Positions 1 through 13,600 of a stretch of 64,000 nucleotides of DNA are shown here, one piece after another. Origin of the DNA: Ctenosaura bakeri. Taxonomy: Eukaryota > Chordata > Lepidosauria > Squamata > Iguanidae. The notes under the pieces are model-generated. The model was not told the DNA's origin. It saw only the letters and a program-made list of their open reading frames with translations, and did no database searches. The position numbers and the translations under genes were made by a program. How positions within the stretch are numbered: position 1 is the first letter of the stretch; each line of letters begins with the position of its first letter. The stretch spans positions 62,001 through 126,000 of the forward strand of contig CAOLHI010001308.1 in NCBI GenBank assembly GCA_948474755.1. The letters are read 5' to 3'.

Positions 1-955
1 GTGTGTCACAGGGTTCGGTCCTAGGCCCACTGCTATTCAACATCTTCATCAATGACTTGGATGAAAGAATAGAGAGCATGCTGATCAAATTTGCAGATGA
101 TACCAAATTGGGAAGGGTTGCTAATATGCCAGGAGACAGGGTCAAAATTCAAAATGGCCTTGACAGGTTGGAGAGCTGAGCCAAAGCTAACAGAATGAAT
201 TTCAACAGAGAGAAATGTAAGGTCTTACACTTAGGTAGAAAAAATGGAATGCACAAATATAGGATGTGGGCACATGGCTGGATAACAGTACGTGAAAAAG
301 GGATCTAGGACTCTTGGTGGACCACAGACTGAACATGAGTCAGCAGTGTGATGCGGCAGCCAAGAAAGCCAACGCGATCCTCGGTTGCATCAATAGGAGT
401 ATGGTGTCTAGATCAAGGGAGGTCATGGTACCACTCTATTCTACTTTGGTTAGACCTCATCTGGAATACTGTGTCCAGTTCTGGGTAGCACAGTTAAAGA
501 AGGATATCGACAAGCTGGAGCATGTCTAGAGGAGGGTGACCAAAATGGTGAAGAGTCTGGAAGCCATGCCCTATGAGGAGCATCTTAGGGAGCTGAGTAT
601 GTTTAGTCTACAGAAGAGAAAGTGAAGAGGGGACATGAGAGCCATGTTTTAAATATTTGAAGGGATGTCATGTCATGTTGAAGAGGGAGCGGGCTTGTTT
701 TCTGCTGCTCCAGAAACAAGGAGCAATGGATTCAAGCTGCAGGAAAGGAGATTCTACCTGAACCTCAGGAAGAACTTCTGACAGTCAGAGCTGTCAGCAG
801 TGGAATATGGAATATGGTTGAATCTCTTTCTTTGGAGGTTTTTAAGCAGAGGCTGGATGGCTGTCTGTTGGGAGTGCTTTGATGTGTGTTCCTGCATTGC
901 AGGGGGCTGGACTGGATGGCCCTGTGGTCTCTTCCAACTCTATATTCTGTGATCA
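1..955 (+). mobile_element. CR1 LINE 3' part (entering from the left edge)
   Basis: The segment aligns by eye with the last kilobase of the CR1 copy at 62030-62976: GVPQGS..GPLLFNIFIN-like coding, IKFADD box at about 88-105, [20 protein letters not shown] at 328-387, then the C-terminal and 3' UTR sequence with a decayed ATTCTGTGA end. Several frameshifts and stops make it older than the 60 kb copy. Its 5' part lies outside the window. Confidence 0.88.
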
Positions 956-1035
956 CCCAGTGACTTTCTATGACTAAGTGGGGAATCGAACCCTGGTCTC
1001 AAGGGTCATATCGAACTACTACATCACATTGGCTC
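954..1035 (-). mobile_element. Sauria-type SINE head fragment, reversed
   Basis: Only the reversed middle edge and B-box part is present (CCCAGTGACTTTC, GGGGAATCGAACCCTGG, ACTACATCACATTGGCTC). It abuts the CR1 3' end. Confidence 0.65.
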
Positions 1036-1744
1036 TCATACTTTTCAGACATGTAACCAGTTTTTCACTTGATAAACCTACGCTATTAACCTCCCTGTCT
1101 TGCCTCTTGGTTTTCCTCCTGCAGCTGAATGCAGAACCTGGAAAGTTACATAAAATGAATTTGTTCCCATTAGCCTGTTTGAAAAGTAACTTGTCCTTAT
1201 CTTATATGTGGGAAAAGTGTATTCCAAACCTCTTTTCTTGCCTGCCCCCCAAGCTAATACCCCCACTCTCACTCCCAATTTTTTTCACAGGCAAATAAAC
1301 CACACAGCATTACTTATGTTATTCTTTACTTCCAAACTCTGGGAAGGGGATGGATTTTATATGCAGAGTAACAGGGGATATTTCTGAATGCCTTGTAATA
1401 ATTTGGGAGGAAAAATTTTTAATTTTTTTTTTCATGTGTGAGGTCTCTCCTGGCCCCTTCACCCCCGCTGCAAAAAGACAGCAAATGTCTTTATATGGAC
1501 TGAGGCTGCTTCTTCCTGTGAATGTTTATAAATTGTCATTAAAAACATGTGTCCTCTTCCCACAGACCTTTTTAGAATGCTCGCCATAAATTGGCTGAGG
1601 GAAAGGGGAAAAGAGAGCATGCATCTGTTGTAAGGAGAAAAAAAACTGCTTATGTACATTTTCTTTTTGTGTTGGTACAAGTCCCAGTACAGTTAGGCTT
1701 TGTCTTCCAGTGGCTCGGAGCTGCTTCGCGTGTTAATTAGAAAC

Positions 1745-2030
1745 TTACAAAGCTATCTCATACCAGATCAGACGATTGGTCCTTGCAGTCCAGTGCTGTC
1801 AATTTTAAAGGAGATGAACTTCTGGCCCATGAGCCAGATGTGGCCCACAGCAGTTCCCCATCCATCCCATGGTAGTTTCCCTTGGGACTCTCTAGATAGG
1901 CTGTATGGAGAGGGATCACTGCTTCTTTCTCTCAGTTTTGAAGGCTCTCCCAGACATCATACCTAGGGATCTTTTTAACTGGAAATCCCAGGAACAGAAC
2001 CTGCTGCTTTCTTCACATGCTTTGTTATAG
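1745..2030 (-). mobile_element. Second tRNA-headed SINE family, reversed
   Basis: The left end (CATACCAGATCAGACGATTGGTCC) and right end (GGATCTTTTTAACTGGAAATCCCAGGAACAGAACCTG) are the reverse of the copy at 54662-54870, which has a tRNA-like head and ends AATGGTCTGACTCAGTATG. The middle is diverged. Confidence 0.6.
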
Positions 2031-2464
2031 AATGAAATGTGAGCACTGTCATGTTTGTGGCACTTGTACAATTCCCAGGGAACCATGGAGAATCACAGCT
2101 CCCTGCTTCAGGAACAACAGTTGCATTAGACTTGTGCCTTTGCTGCCTCTAATATGATAAGGGATGAAGCATCATTTTTTTGCAGTCCTGTGTAAAGCAT
2201 CCCCCATGCTCTTTGGGAGCTGCTGTACAGTCGTTGCCATGAATGTTTGGCACATACTTGCTCAAATTTTTGTTCTAGTGAACTTCCACGCCAAGTTAAC
2301 AGAACCATCTTGGGCTTCCTGTGGTATAACTGGAAGCTTGTTTCTCTTGCTTGGCTTTACTGTAGTATTGCAAACAGTGATTTCCGGCCCTGTAGCTAGT
2401 ATGATCCATTTGGTTATAGAGCATACCAGAGAACGTAGTGTGCGCTTTCGGAGAAGTGTGTTTT

Positions 2465-2665
2465 AATGTCAGTGGAGGCTGATGTCTCCAATGCTAGAGT
2501 GGTGGTTGTGAATCCACTCTGTGATTTAGTTTGAATTGCGAAAGGGATACCCAAAATGTTCAATCTTATTTGGGAATGGAGTTCAGTATGTTGGATAATT
2601 GCTCTAAAGTTCAGATTAAAACTCAGAGCAGATTCCTTGCTTCACTGACAGTGGAGCCACCAGCC
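2465..2665. repeat. Dispersed non-autonomous repeat
   Basis: The block from GGCTGATGTCTCCAATGCTAG to CACTGACAGTGGAGCCACCAG shares its last part with 24780-24820 (TACTGGAGCCACCAGCTGCC), both near a TTTAAATTCAGA-like stretch. Class unknown; probably a DNA-transposon derivative. Confidence 0.5.
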
Positions 2666-3679
2666 TTTAGTGTATTGGACACATAGAATATTTAATTTTG
2701 TACAACCCTGAGAGCTCACTTTCTTTCTTTTTTTATATCATCTAGTACCTGGGATGGTGAAGCTTGGCTGTCCAGTTCTGCCCTGCTTGCCTTACTAATT
2801 ACAATATAGGAAGCCCTCACCTTTTGATGCCTGATTATCTAAAGACTCACTCTTTCATCACTTCCAAATTAAGGACAAATTCCCTTGATTCAACAGGGGT
2901 TCCACTCTTTCATCCGTTCTTGCCTATGGCAGCTCGCTTGCAACTACTTGCATGCGTACTCTGCTTACAAACATGAGCTGAAAGGGGGAATAGGCGCCAA
3001 GCTGACTGAGAGACATGTGTGCACAGTTGGTCCCAAGTGAGCCTCTGTAGGTTCTTCATGCTCCTTACAGTATAGTACATGGGTTCCACTTTTCAGCCAA
3101 TTCTGATTTCTAACAGTGCTCTGGTCCCTAACCTGTCAGATAAATAGGGAAAACCTGTACCACCAGCAGCCATTTTGTTGTAATTTAAGATACAGATAAC
3201 TTTGGTAAGTCAGGAGGCCAATTTTAAGCCTCTCCCTACCCAACTGGAGTGTAAAAGGAGGGTCACAATAGGTAGAGACACACATTTAGTCAACAAACTG
3301 TTCATTAGCCATTCCTTATGGAAGGAGTGACTAGTTTGCATGTTGGTTGATCCCTGTGGATCTCAGGTGGTGGTGGAAGTGATTTGCCTTCAATGTTGCA
3401 AAGAATGGGCAGTTTTTACATGATGGAAACACTGTTGTCTGATACAAGGATCAAATTCCATAAGCTGCTGCTGTTGATCAAAGGACTGGCCAATGAGATA
3501 AACAGGGCTGTGTCTCTCAAAATTCAATTCTGTAAGAAATTACTTGTATTCCTAATGCTTAATCATGAAATGAAAATATACACAATTGAGAGTCTTTTAA
3601 ATGTACTGAACATGACATAGGAGCTGGAGTAACTCAATAGGGTCTTTGCTGCTTCCTGATGATGTGAAAGCAACCTAAG

Positions 3680-4080
3680 GCTAGGGTTGAGTAAAGTGTG
3701 GCCCATGGACTGAATGTGGCTTTTCATGGACATATTTGTGGCCACTAGGACTCCCCCACAAGTCAAAAATGTCCCAAAAATGCCCTTAAAATGTCTACAG
3801 AGGGTGTGGAGGGCATTTCCATCATCTTAAGGGGTTCTTGTGGGCCCACTGGGGTCAAAAATTTGTTTTGCCATTCCCCTCATTGGTTTTGTCCTGAGAT
3901 GCCCTCTAGCAGGTATGAGTGGCATTTCTACTGTGTTTGGGGAGGGGCTGGGCCAATTTAGGCTCAGAAGAAAACAGGGAGTGAACAGGAGGCAACTTTC
4001 ACTGTTGTTGTTAAAAATGGCCTCTTCGTAGACCTAAAATCACCCTGGCAGGCCTAAAAACATGATTAAACCGGCCTCAT
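3680..4080. repeat. hAT-like repeat (tentative)
   Basis: The stretch opens with GAGTAAAGTGTGGCCCATGGA, a phrase common at the ends of hAT-derived reptile repeats, and ends in GGCCTAAAAACATGATT. No target duplication could be fixed. Confidence 0.4.
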
Positions 4081-4567
4081 GTACCCTAGATGGTATTTGG
4101 AGACATTTGTTTTTAATTTTTTGAGGGGGTTGTGGAAGAGAGGTAGTCTTCCAAGGCCTCAAAGTAGGGAATACAACCCTCTATCCTTCCATAATTGCCC
4201 ACTGCTGGCTGGTCTGCTAGCATCTTTGCCAATGGAGTACACACTTTGGTGGATTCTACCAAGCTGATAAGTCTTTACATATAGTCCTGGTGGTAGACTG
4301 CATATCTACCATCTGAAGATCAGGCTACGTAACAGTAGAGGAACTGGTCACCAGAAGGTTGGCATCAGCCAATGAATTGGCCATATCAGCTATGAATACA
4401 GAGGTGAATAAAATCTTTGCTGCCTATGAAATGTGTTTAATTGTGATTTGATTTGATTTCCAAGATTTGTTGTTTTGTGAATAGGTGGGAGTTCTGGCAT
4501 GAATTTGGGCAAATTGGTTCATAACACTAATTTGTGCATCTGTGTATATTTTTCTAATTCATCACAG

Positions 4568-4695
4568 ATATTGATGACGTCAGAAAGTTCAAGCCAGGTT
4601 ATCTTGAAGCGACAGTTGATTGGTTCAGATTATATAAAGTCCCAGATGGAAAGCCAGAGAATCAGTTTGCTTTCAGTGGCACATTTAAAGACAAG
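4568..4695 (+). CDS. PPA2: PPA2 coding exon (YK active-site exon)
   Basis: The acceptor is a pyrimidine-rich stretch ending CACAG before 4568, and the donor is AAG|GTGAAG at 4696. The exon starts in phase 1 (two bases complete an Asp codon) and ends in phase 0, 128 bp long. It encodes [14 protein letters not shown], the WFRLYK active-site stretch and [14 protein letters not shown], a strongly conserved block of eukaryotic family I pyrophosphatases. No frameshift or stop is present. The identification rests on recognised protein sequence and is secure. Confidence 0.96.
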
Positions 4696-7600
4696 GTGAA
4701 GAATTTTTTTGAATTATGCACTCTGTAACAGTAATTTCAAAATAAATTGTGTAATTATATTCAAGAAGACAGTAAGTGGGAGACTCTTAAGAGAAGAAGT
4801 GTTCTAAAGTCTAATTTATTTTGCTGTGGAGCTAGAAGTATTGAACCTTTTCAAAATCTCCAAATCTACATACTTGGGGGAGAATTTTGTAATAGCATTC
4901 ATAATGGTAATACTTATTGCATGAATGTGAAAACACTTGCAGTTCTAGATATACTTTTTAGCCACCCAGTGTATATGGGGGCCATAACTGACATCAGTAA
5001 GGTTCAAGATGTGACACTTTATTCAAGGTATCAGAATGTAAATATTATGATACCTTGAACGCTCTCTTTTACACATAATCACATAACTGTATTATGTTTT
5101 GGTTGAGATGATAAAGTGTTACTCATTCAGGTTTACTTTTTAATTTATACCTTGATGAGATTTTGGATTGAAAAGGAATGGGGAAATAAGGAATCAGGTT
5201 CTAGAAAACTGGGATTCACCATAGGAATTTCCTTTAGTGGTCATTGCAGTCATTAGTTACTTGATAACATCTCTCTGTCATGGCCATGCTGCCTTGGGGA
5301 TTTGAGGATGTTGTAGTCTAAAAACGGTATTTTTCCAAGCTCTGATTACACCCTAACACATCATCAACTTTTTTTCAAAAGGCTACATTAAGAGTTTTAT
5401 TGCCTTAAACAGACGGAGATGTAGCTAACTCCAATACCAGATTAGTACAGTGTTTGTTGTAAGAGAAAGAAGGTAGTTGTTTCTCTGGTGGTTAAAAAAA
5501 AAAAACTGGCTTAGAACTAATAATGTTGTCCTTAGGACTTTATTAGGCAGCAGCTGGTTTTTTCAAAATGTTGTTCTGTGCAAAGCTTGAGTTTTTAATT
5601 TTAATTTCTCCCCTCTTAGCTGTCCATTTGTGTGAACAAAAAGTACTTTGGTCAGCCCAGTTTTTGCTGATCCCCCCCCTACCCATGGCAGTCCTCTTGC
5701 AATGCATATCATATCTCTGGGGCAATGGTTCCCAAATTTGGGTCCTCCCCAAATGTTGGACTGCAGCTGTCACAAGCTCCAGCAGCATGGCTAATGGCCA
5801 GGGCTTCTGGGAGCCGGAGTACAAGGGCGTCCAGAGACCCGATCTGCTGGACAACTCTATGATTTTGGAAGAACCACTGTTTTGGAGAGTCATCTAAATG
5901 ATCCCCATTTGGCTACAAATGCGGGTCTGGGAGGTGCATTTTTCTGCTTGGTGTAATGAGCAAGGGCTTCACCTGCCTGCAGCCACAGGTGTTGCAAAGA
6001 AGACTAATATTTAACACTTTTCAGAGAGAGGTATCAATCTGTGATTCTTATTTTATTTTATTTTATTTTATTTTATTTTATTTTTTTGTTTTGGTCACTG
6101 TTGCACCTGGGTTTTATGCATTTCATATTTGCAAAGTTCTTCCGGAAACATTCTGCATTGCTGAACTGAAGAGCACATTGTAGTTGTGCTAGAGTCAATC
6201 TGTAACATTGCTAAGTGGTCAAACATTTTTTATTCCCATTGCTCAGTGTAGTGTTTTGAAGAGCAATTTTTAGAGCATTGCATTGCAGCTTTGTTCTTTT
6301 TTTGCAACTTCAGCAACTTGGAAGAACTTTTCACCTTAAGCAGTGGTGCTCCTGCAGTTCTTTCTAAACAGAAAAGTGCAAAGCCACCTTGTGTTATGCT
6401 TGCAAGATTTTTTTTTTAAAGCTTGAGGTTTTGGAGTAAAATATGTAAAGCTGGAAAAAGTTAGTATGGTGTGGTAGCATGAGCACTGGACTACACCTCC
6501 AGGAATGTTCAGGTTTGATTTGCTCTAGGCCCCATTCATTTGTCTTTTTAGCAGTCCAAGGTATCCATGGAACTGTTCTCCAGTACCACAGATGTTCCTA
6601 TCAGCTTTCTTCACTCTCCAGCTTTTACAACCATACATAGAAATTGGAAATATAGTGGCATGACTAGTATTCAATGACATATCTTTGCCCTTGAGGATTT
6701 TGTCTAGTTCCTTTATAGCTACCTTTCCAAGTCCTATTCTTCTTCTGTTTTGTTCTCTGGAGATCGTGGGATGAGTTAGTGGTTGGTTATCCTATTGATA
6801 TGACTGGTCTGTTACTAAAGTGTGACTACATCAATATTACCAGGAGAGCATTTAAAAAACAACAACATTATTTGGTGCACAGTTTTTTGATGCAACCCTC
6901 CTTGTGTGCTTAAATTCTTTATCTCTGTTGAGCTTTATTAACAAGTGCCTGATGTACTTTTTAAAGGGTTACCTGTATTGTTCCTTTTATTCTTGACCAC
7001 CAAACCAATTTGCCACATCTGTTATACTGGCCCAGTGATCATGTGGTTATTAAAGCTAAAGCCATTGTAGCATTTAGGAGGCAGCTGTTTTCTTCAGTCA
7101 GACTCAAAAGTGCTTTGGAGTGTGCATAGAATTATTGCTGCCAACTCCATCACATGTACCACAATCACATGGGTGTATGACAGGACTGGGCAACTTGATG
7201 CTTCTCTAGATGTTGTTAGACTGTAGCTCCCATTGATTTTAGCCATCACAATTGGGGTAAAGGATGATGGGAATGGTAGTCCAATAACATCTAGAGGGCC
7301 ACAAGTTGCTCACCACTGATCTGTGGTTAAGCAACTAACATGAACACTTAATGTGTGCTGGCTTCTCTTTGGAAGCAGAAGAAGACCTAGTCTTTGTGGG
7401 GCTGTGATTCCCAGATACATTTTCTTGTAGTGTCTGATGCAAGCTTTCCTTTGCTCCTTTTCCTAAAATTTATCCCTCTAGGAAAACAATGTTCACAGCT
7501 GTCACCAGCCAACTTACCCACTGACCCCTTGGAAAAATGCTCCTGGCTTCAGCTGCATTCCCACCTCTTCCCTTGACCTTAATTAGACACTTTCCAACTG

Positions 7601-10600
7601 TTTTAGTGAGAGTTGGAGAGGTTTGTAGCCAAAACAGCTGGCATTTTAAAATTAAGCATATGCTGAAAAGCTTGCCTAAAGCAGAGCCAAATCCTGAATT
7701 AAATTCCTTAGCTCTCTGTTCAAACAGACTTGGAAAGGCTTCTCAGAACAGTTATGGGAACACTAAAAAAAATCTCTTCTTTCTCCAAATATGGTTTGGT
7801 TCCCATGTCTTACATGATAGATAGCTCTGCTCAAGGAGTTCCATGGTTCCATTATTAAGAAACATGTATTGTCTCCCCACTCCCACCTTGAAACCCCCTA
7901 ATTTGGGCTGTGCATGTAAATCCAGTGGCATTTGGAAGCTTCTTGGACTTTTTTTTTTTAGAACAAGTTTTGAAAGATACCTGTTTGATAAAGATTTGGA
8001 GTGGTTAGCAATTGAATTGAATGCTCCAAGCTATTGTTGAAGGTACAGTTCTAATTTTGGTGTTCTGGGAGTTTTTTCAGATGATGACAAGTGATTGTCC
8101 TTTTTGAAATGGGGGGAAAATCACATCTCAATTTCACTTCTTAAATAGGCATTTGCATGTGAAATCATTAAATCTACACATGAATGCTGGAAAGCTTTGG
8201 TTCACAAAAAGGCTGATGGAGGAGCCATAAAATGGTAGGATACAGTTTATAGTGTTTTATCTAAATCCCCTGTGAATTAATGCTAAATGATCTTGGGTAG
8301 CTTCTATTGTGATGGTTAGCAGTTTGGTTCCTAAAGATTTCTTATGCTTGCTTGTGTTGGTAACATTGCAGGCACACACATACACACACATATATGTTCA
8401 TTCTTGACTATGTGAGCCCTGGGGATTACTCAGTAATTAAGTTTTAGTAACAGCTCCAAAAATAAATTGGCCTCTAATCCTCCATTTGTTGTGTGCTCAC
8501 AAAAATGATAACCTTGACGTTTTTGGAGAGTGCTTTGGTTTTGTTAGCATTGTTCATTCTGTTTAGCTGGCTCAATTTTTTTAAAAAGAACAAGTTAGCA
8601 TAAGTGAGAGAAAAGGTTATGGAGAATGCTTATGCATGAGTATTTAGAAGTAAGCCCCAGTGAGTTGAGTGGAGTTTACTGCCAAGCAGGAAGGTAAAGA
8701 CTCAAAGGTTAGAAAACGTACTCTTCTGGATTACAGCTCCCAGAATTCTAGTGGCCATGATGGCTGTGGGATTTTGTGAGTGGTAATCCAGTGTGGTGTA
8801 GTCATTTGAGCACTGGTCTACAATCCTAGAGATCAGGGCTCGATTCCTTGCTTGGCCATGGAAACCTGCTGGGTGACCTTGGGCATGTCACACACTCTGA
8901 GCCCCAGAAAGCCCCATAGTAGGTTTGCCTTAGAATCACCATAAATCAGAAACAACTTGAAGGCACACAATAACAAGTCCAAAAATAGTATTTTTCTCCA
9001 GATCCAGTAAAGGATTGTGAGTCCTCTTGAACTGTAGGTCTGTTTTTCTAGGTAAGCATACCTAGGCTTGCATGCTTTGCAGTCCTGTGTACCTGGAGTT
9101 GGGAATCTCCCATCCTCCAGATGTTGTTGGACTGCAACCCTCACCATCCCTTACCAATGGCTTTTCTGGCAAGGGCTGATGGTAATTGCAGGCCAGCAAT
9201 ATCTGGAAGGCTACAAGTTCCTACCTCACTATACATGTATACCTGAGGATGAAATCCCATTGAACGCAGTAACTTTTGAGCAGACATGCATAGAACTGGG
9301 ATGTGAATCTTGACTACATCCAAGAGCAAAAGCACTGCTAAACCAAAAATAAAATTAAATTAAAATAAACTTCCCTTCCCTTACTTTTAGTGGCCTTTGA
9401 CTAGGATGTATCCATTGATGAAGGAAGGGAAAGTGAAGAAGAAGAAAAGCCAGGACTAAATCCCAGAGTTGTCAAGTATGAAGAACCAGATAGTCATGTT
9501 GGCTAGGGGATTCTGGGAGTTATAGTCCAAAAGAGGAACTTTTCCAAGTTCTGTTCCTCATATGGAACATATACCTCACTGAGTAGTCCATGCCTCACCA
9601 CCTCTATAGTGTTCCTCCAGACTCATTCAGGTAGCACCAAACCATGATTCAGTTTGGTGGTACCTATGTATAGGACTGCTGATTTCCTGCCTGTTCACAA
9701 ACTATCCAGACTTTAAACAAAACTACAACTCATCTTGTTACCTGTAGCCCTAGGCAAGTATTCGTCAACTCGTGTCCACAAATATCTTGCATGCCTGGTA
9801 GCCATTTGATACCTGAGTCAACCTAGCATTAAGTTCTGAAAAGGCAAGTTACTCTAGAGATGATAATGATAATGATGATGATCATAATAGCATTCACTCC
9901 TCAGTATCTCCAAGGAAGTCTGGAAAGGATATCTGAAACTGGAGAATCAGTGTAGACTAGAGTTTACCACATTCTAGTGCCTTCCATACATGTTGGACTC
10001 CCAACATCTCTAAGGAAATGTCCAGCATACTTGGAGTGCGCTAAGTTGAGGGTGGCTTCCTTTCTTATTCTGTTGCTCCTTCATAAAATTTGTACTAATC
10101 TGTTCTCCCTTCTATTGTTGGTAATTTTATTCTGTTTTTAGCACCAACTTGCTAGTAGCTACCAGTCCCTATTGCTGTAATGAAGAGGATATCCAAGCAA
10201 TTGTACAATCGGTAAGAGAAAATTTACTCCCCTCAACACACATGTTATTACTACTGAGGGGAACAACTTGGGGCTCTCTGGATGCTGTTGGACTACAACT
10301 CCCATCAGCCATAGCCAATGATGAGGGGTGATAGAAGTTACAGTCCAACATCTAGAGAAGCACAAATTCACTGTTTGTATTAATACAGAGGTGGGCAACC
10401 TTTCGAAGTCCAGGGGCCATACATGCACCTGTTAGACCTCAGAAGGCTGCAGTTTCCTCTGCTCTCATCTCATTTACCTTTCGTAGAAAAGGAAGAAAAA
10501 TAATCTCATGCCCTCTAAGGACTGCAGGGAACAATTTGGTAAGGTTTTTGTTACCCTGAGCTGTTTGCCCCTGAGCTTTTGGGCTTTTTTAAAAAAGCCT

Positions 10601-13600
10601 GGGACAGTGGAGTGGGATCATTTTTTGAAACAGGAAGTGGTGGGAAGTGTCAAGCAATAATAGTTCTTTTTTTTAAAAAAAAAATGGATTGGGATCTCAG
10701 AAATGGTTGTGGTGTGTGAGAGGCCCCTGCATTAGTGTATATAGAGACAATCAATAATTATGCAGTTGTAACCTATTGTGTGAAAATGGGTGCAGAATCT
10801 TTGGCCTTCAATAAAAGATGTGAAGATCTGGGAGAAAATGAGAAAAATATAGGGGGACAAAAAAAGCTATTTTTCCTTTCCCTTTTTTCCCCCAAAGCCT
10901 TTTTTTACCCTTGGAAAAATGGGGGAAAATGGATTATGAATATTTTCTTTTATAAATATGAACAAAATATGTAAGATAAACCACTCATATATTTATCCCC
11001 GCACACACATTATTTATAAAAACTTACGTTGAAGGTAGACTTTTATGTAAGAGTATGTATAATATCAAACATTGCTGTAATTCATGGTCTTCATTTCCTT
11101 TTTTCATTTCTTTTTTGTGTGCGGTGGGGGAATGAGTGCTTTATGTTTGCTTTGCACTGTAAAGGACTAGAGGAAACCAAATATTTTTTCTTCATTTTTT
11201 TCCTCTTTGTTGATGGTTTCTTATTTATTGGATTTTTCTTTTTTTGGCCTGCTCCTCATAAATTGAGAAAGCTAAGAGGTTTCTTATAGTTCAGGTATTC
11301 CTCACACTTCATGATCTCCATTGTAACAACAATATTTCTGAAAGTAAATTTAGTTTGTAATTATGTTACAAATAAACTGTACCTTTAATATATCAGACAT
11401 GATCTTTTTTTTACCTAGCTAAGTTATCCATAATCATTTTATGTTCCTAAAGTAACCAAGTGATTTTCAACCTGTAAAAGATGTGATTTCATTTTTTTCA
11501 TTTTTTCCAAAATTTTTCCAAAAATTAATGTCTTCCAAAAATTTGCATCCCCGTTCCAAAAAAATCCCTTTTTTCCATGGTTTCAACATTTTCATATTAC
11601 ATCTCTACCTATAACTCCCGTTAGACAGCTCTGTGGGAACTTTTGGCCAAAACATCTAGAGTCCAAAGCTTCCCCCAGTGGAAAACAAAAAGGACCTGGC
11701 TTCAGAATTAAATGGAGAACCCAGTACAGTCAACCTTCCACATTTGCTAGGATTATGGGAGCAGAACCCTTGCAAAAGGGGAAAACCTACAAATATAAAA
11801 TAATATGTGTGTGTGTCTGGGGAAGGGGGCTGAAGCATGGTGGGAGGAGTGGGCAGCCAGGATCCAAACCAGGTCAGGTAAAGGAAAAGGAAAGAAGGTG
11901 GCCCTGTATTTCCTTTCTTCCCACTCCTTCCTTGGATATGTGCATGTGGGCCATTGGGAGAGGGTTTGTGGTGCTGAGAAATTGGGTTGTGAGCCATCCG
12001 TAGCTATCTAGGCAGCAACTGATGGAGGAGGAGGACTGCAGGTGAGATTTTAAAGGGCTGCATGACCTGATAGGAACTGCTTAGAGGTGGGGGGTTCCCC
12101 TAGAAAAGAAGCGCTTGAGGCAGGAGGGACAGAGAAACTCACAAATAATCAGATCCATGAAAGTGAAACCTGCAAATGTATGCTTATGGGCATGGGCTTT
12201 TTATACCCAAAAGGCTGGAGATAATGGAACCTCAGTGGCAGTCTTTTTGGTGCACTGTAGTTAACTGCATTTCCTCACATTTGGTTATTTCACTGAATCT
12301 TTGGTCAAGCAGGATTCACCCCTTTCCTCACCATCTGGTGCTGAATGATAGTAAGACAGACAGTTTGCATCTCACCTACCTGCTTTGTGCTCTGTTTTGT
12401 TCTTCTCTCTACTTTGTTGCCATGAGTTACGACACAAAATTCATTCACTACCAGTCACGTAATCTAATTGCTAAGAGCATACTTTTATTCATCGCCTTGT
12501 CTAATTAAATGCATCTTGCAGGAAAAGAGAACACTGTGCACACAGTCATGGGAAAGAAAGACAAAAGAAACTGAGGCGGCGGCGGGGGGGTTTCAAAATA
12601 TTAGCCACAGAGAAATGTTGCATTTATTCATTGTTCGTTCACTCACTCGTTTACGAATCCAAAAAGACTTGAGCAGAGAAACTAAAAATATAGGCGCCTA
12701 AACACAAAACCTTAAATTATAATCAGTTTATAAACTGCTTTGCCAGCTGCATCTATTGCATCAGTTTTGCAGAGGGTTATTTTTTCAAGAGTATTCCCAG
12801 CTGTTTAGAAAGCTGGCTTTTTCAACTACTCATGGGATAAAGTGCCTGCTTGATAAGATTGAGTCATGGCAGTTGTACAGCCATAGCTGGCACAAACACA
12901 AGATCCTCTTTGGCTTAAAAAAAAGCAAGCTCTCAGTGACTCATGCTCCCTCACATTTATTATAGGAGAGTGGATGATGTTTTTTCAAAGACTTTTTCAA
13001 AATTTGCTTCAGTGTCCTTCAGAACTTGGGAAGATTCCCTTTTTGTTTACTACATTTTCCAAAAACTCCTGGCCAGCACAGCTGCACTGGAAAAGTTACT
13101 GGATCACCAATCCCTGGTTTGGTATTGCAGTCCAAAAAATAAGATTTCTAAACTCTGGCCATGAGAGTATGTGGAAGGATGTAAGAAAGGGAAATCCATC
13201 ATTCACTCTGAGTACCAGCCAGAAAAGCACAAGCTCACAAGCTACCCAGAAGTAGCTCTGATCTTATAATCTTGATAAACCCCTACCAATGATTTTGCTT
13301 CTTCAGCTCCACAATCTTCAAGAATCAGATGTTTTCCTTCCCCCTTGGAAGGGTACCTCCTTTCTTGTGCACTGACCATATTTTGTACTTAGGTTGTATC
13401 TTTGGCACAATAAAATTCTAATGCTGTATTGCAGTCCTCTCCAGCCCTGGTGTAGGACTACATTTTCCAGCAACCCCAGTGAGTTTGGCCCTTGTTCATG
13501 CTGAGAATTGCAGTTTAATGTGCGGGGAAGCCCCTGCTGCAATAAGGCTAAGAATGTCTAACTTCCTCCCCTGCTTATCCCAACTCCCCCTTCTCTCCTT

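Larger units (their letters stand above)
1..4567 (+). other. PPA2: PPA2 intron (partial), repeat-bearing
   Basis: No coding exon of PPA2 or any other gene is visible here. The stretch holds a 5'-cut CR1 LINE end (1-955), a fragment of a reversed tRNA-type SINE (954-1035), a second SINE family in reverse (1745-2030), a dispersed non-autonomous element (2465-2665) and an hAT-like repeat (about 3680-4080). The rest looks unique and AT-rich. Confidence 0.7.
4696..8148 (+). other. PPA2: PPA2 intron
   Basis: No exon is seen. The intron contains inverted-repeat transposon debris (about 5737-5850, 7183-7318), a pentanucleotide TTTTA microsatellite (6048-6087), a SINE head fragment (about 6466-6510) and a reversed RTE/BovB-like fragment (about 6510-6800). 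Confidence 0.75.
8235..10141 (+). other. PPA2: PPA2 intron
   Basis: No exon is seen. The intron holds one full Sauria-type SINE (8786-8976) and a palindromic MITE (about 9085-9235). Short traces of a repeat around a GGGAGTTATAGTCC-type core occur at about 8719-8790 and 9480-9555. Confidence 0.75.

Noticed and set aside
1700..2466. Frames of 88 and 100 codons upstream of PPA2 exons
   Set aside because: The first falls within a reversed SINE and neither shows PPA2 sequence or splice signals in the right phase.
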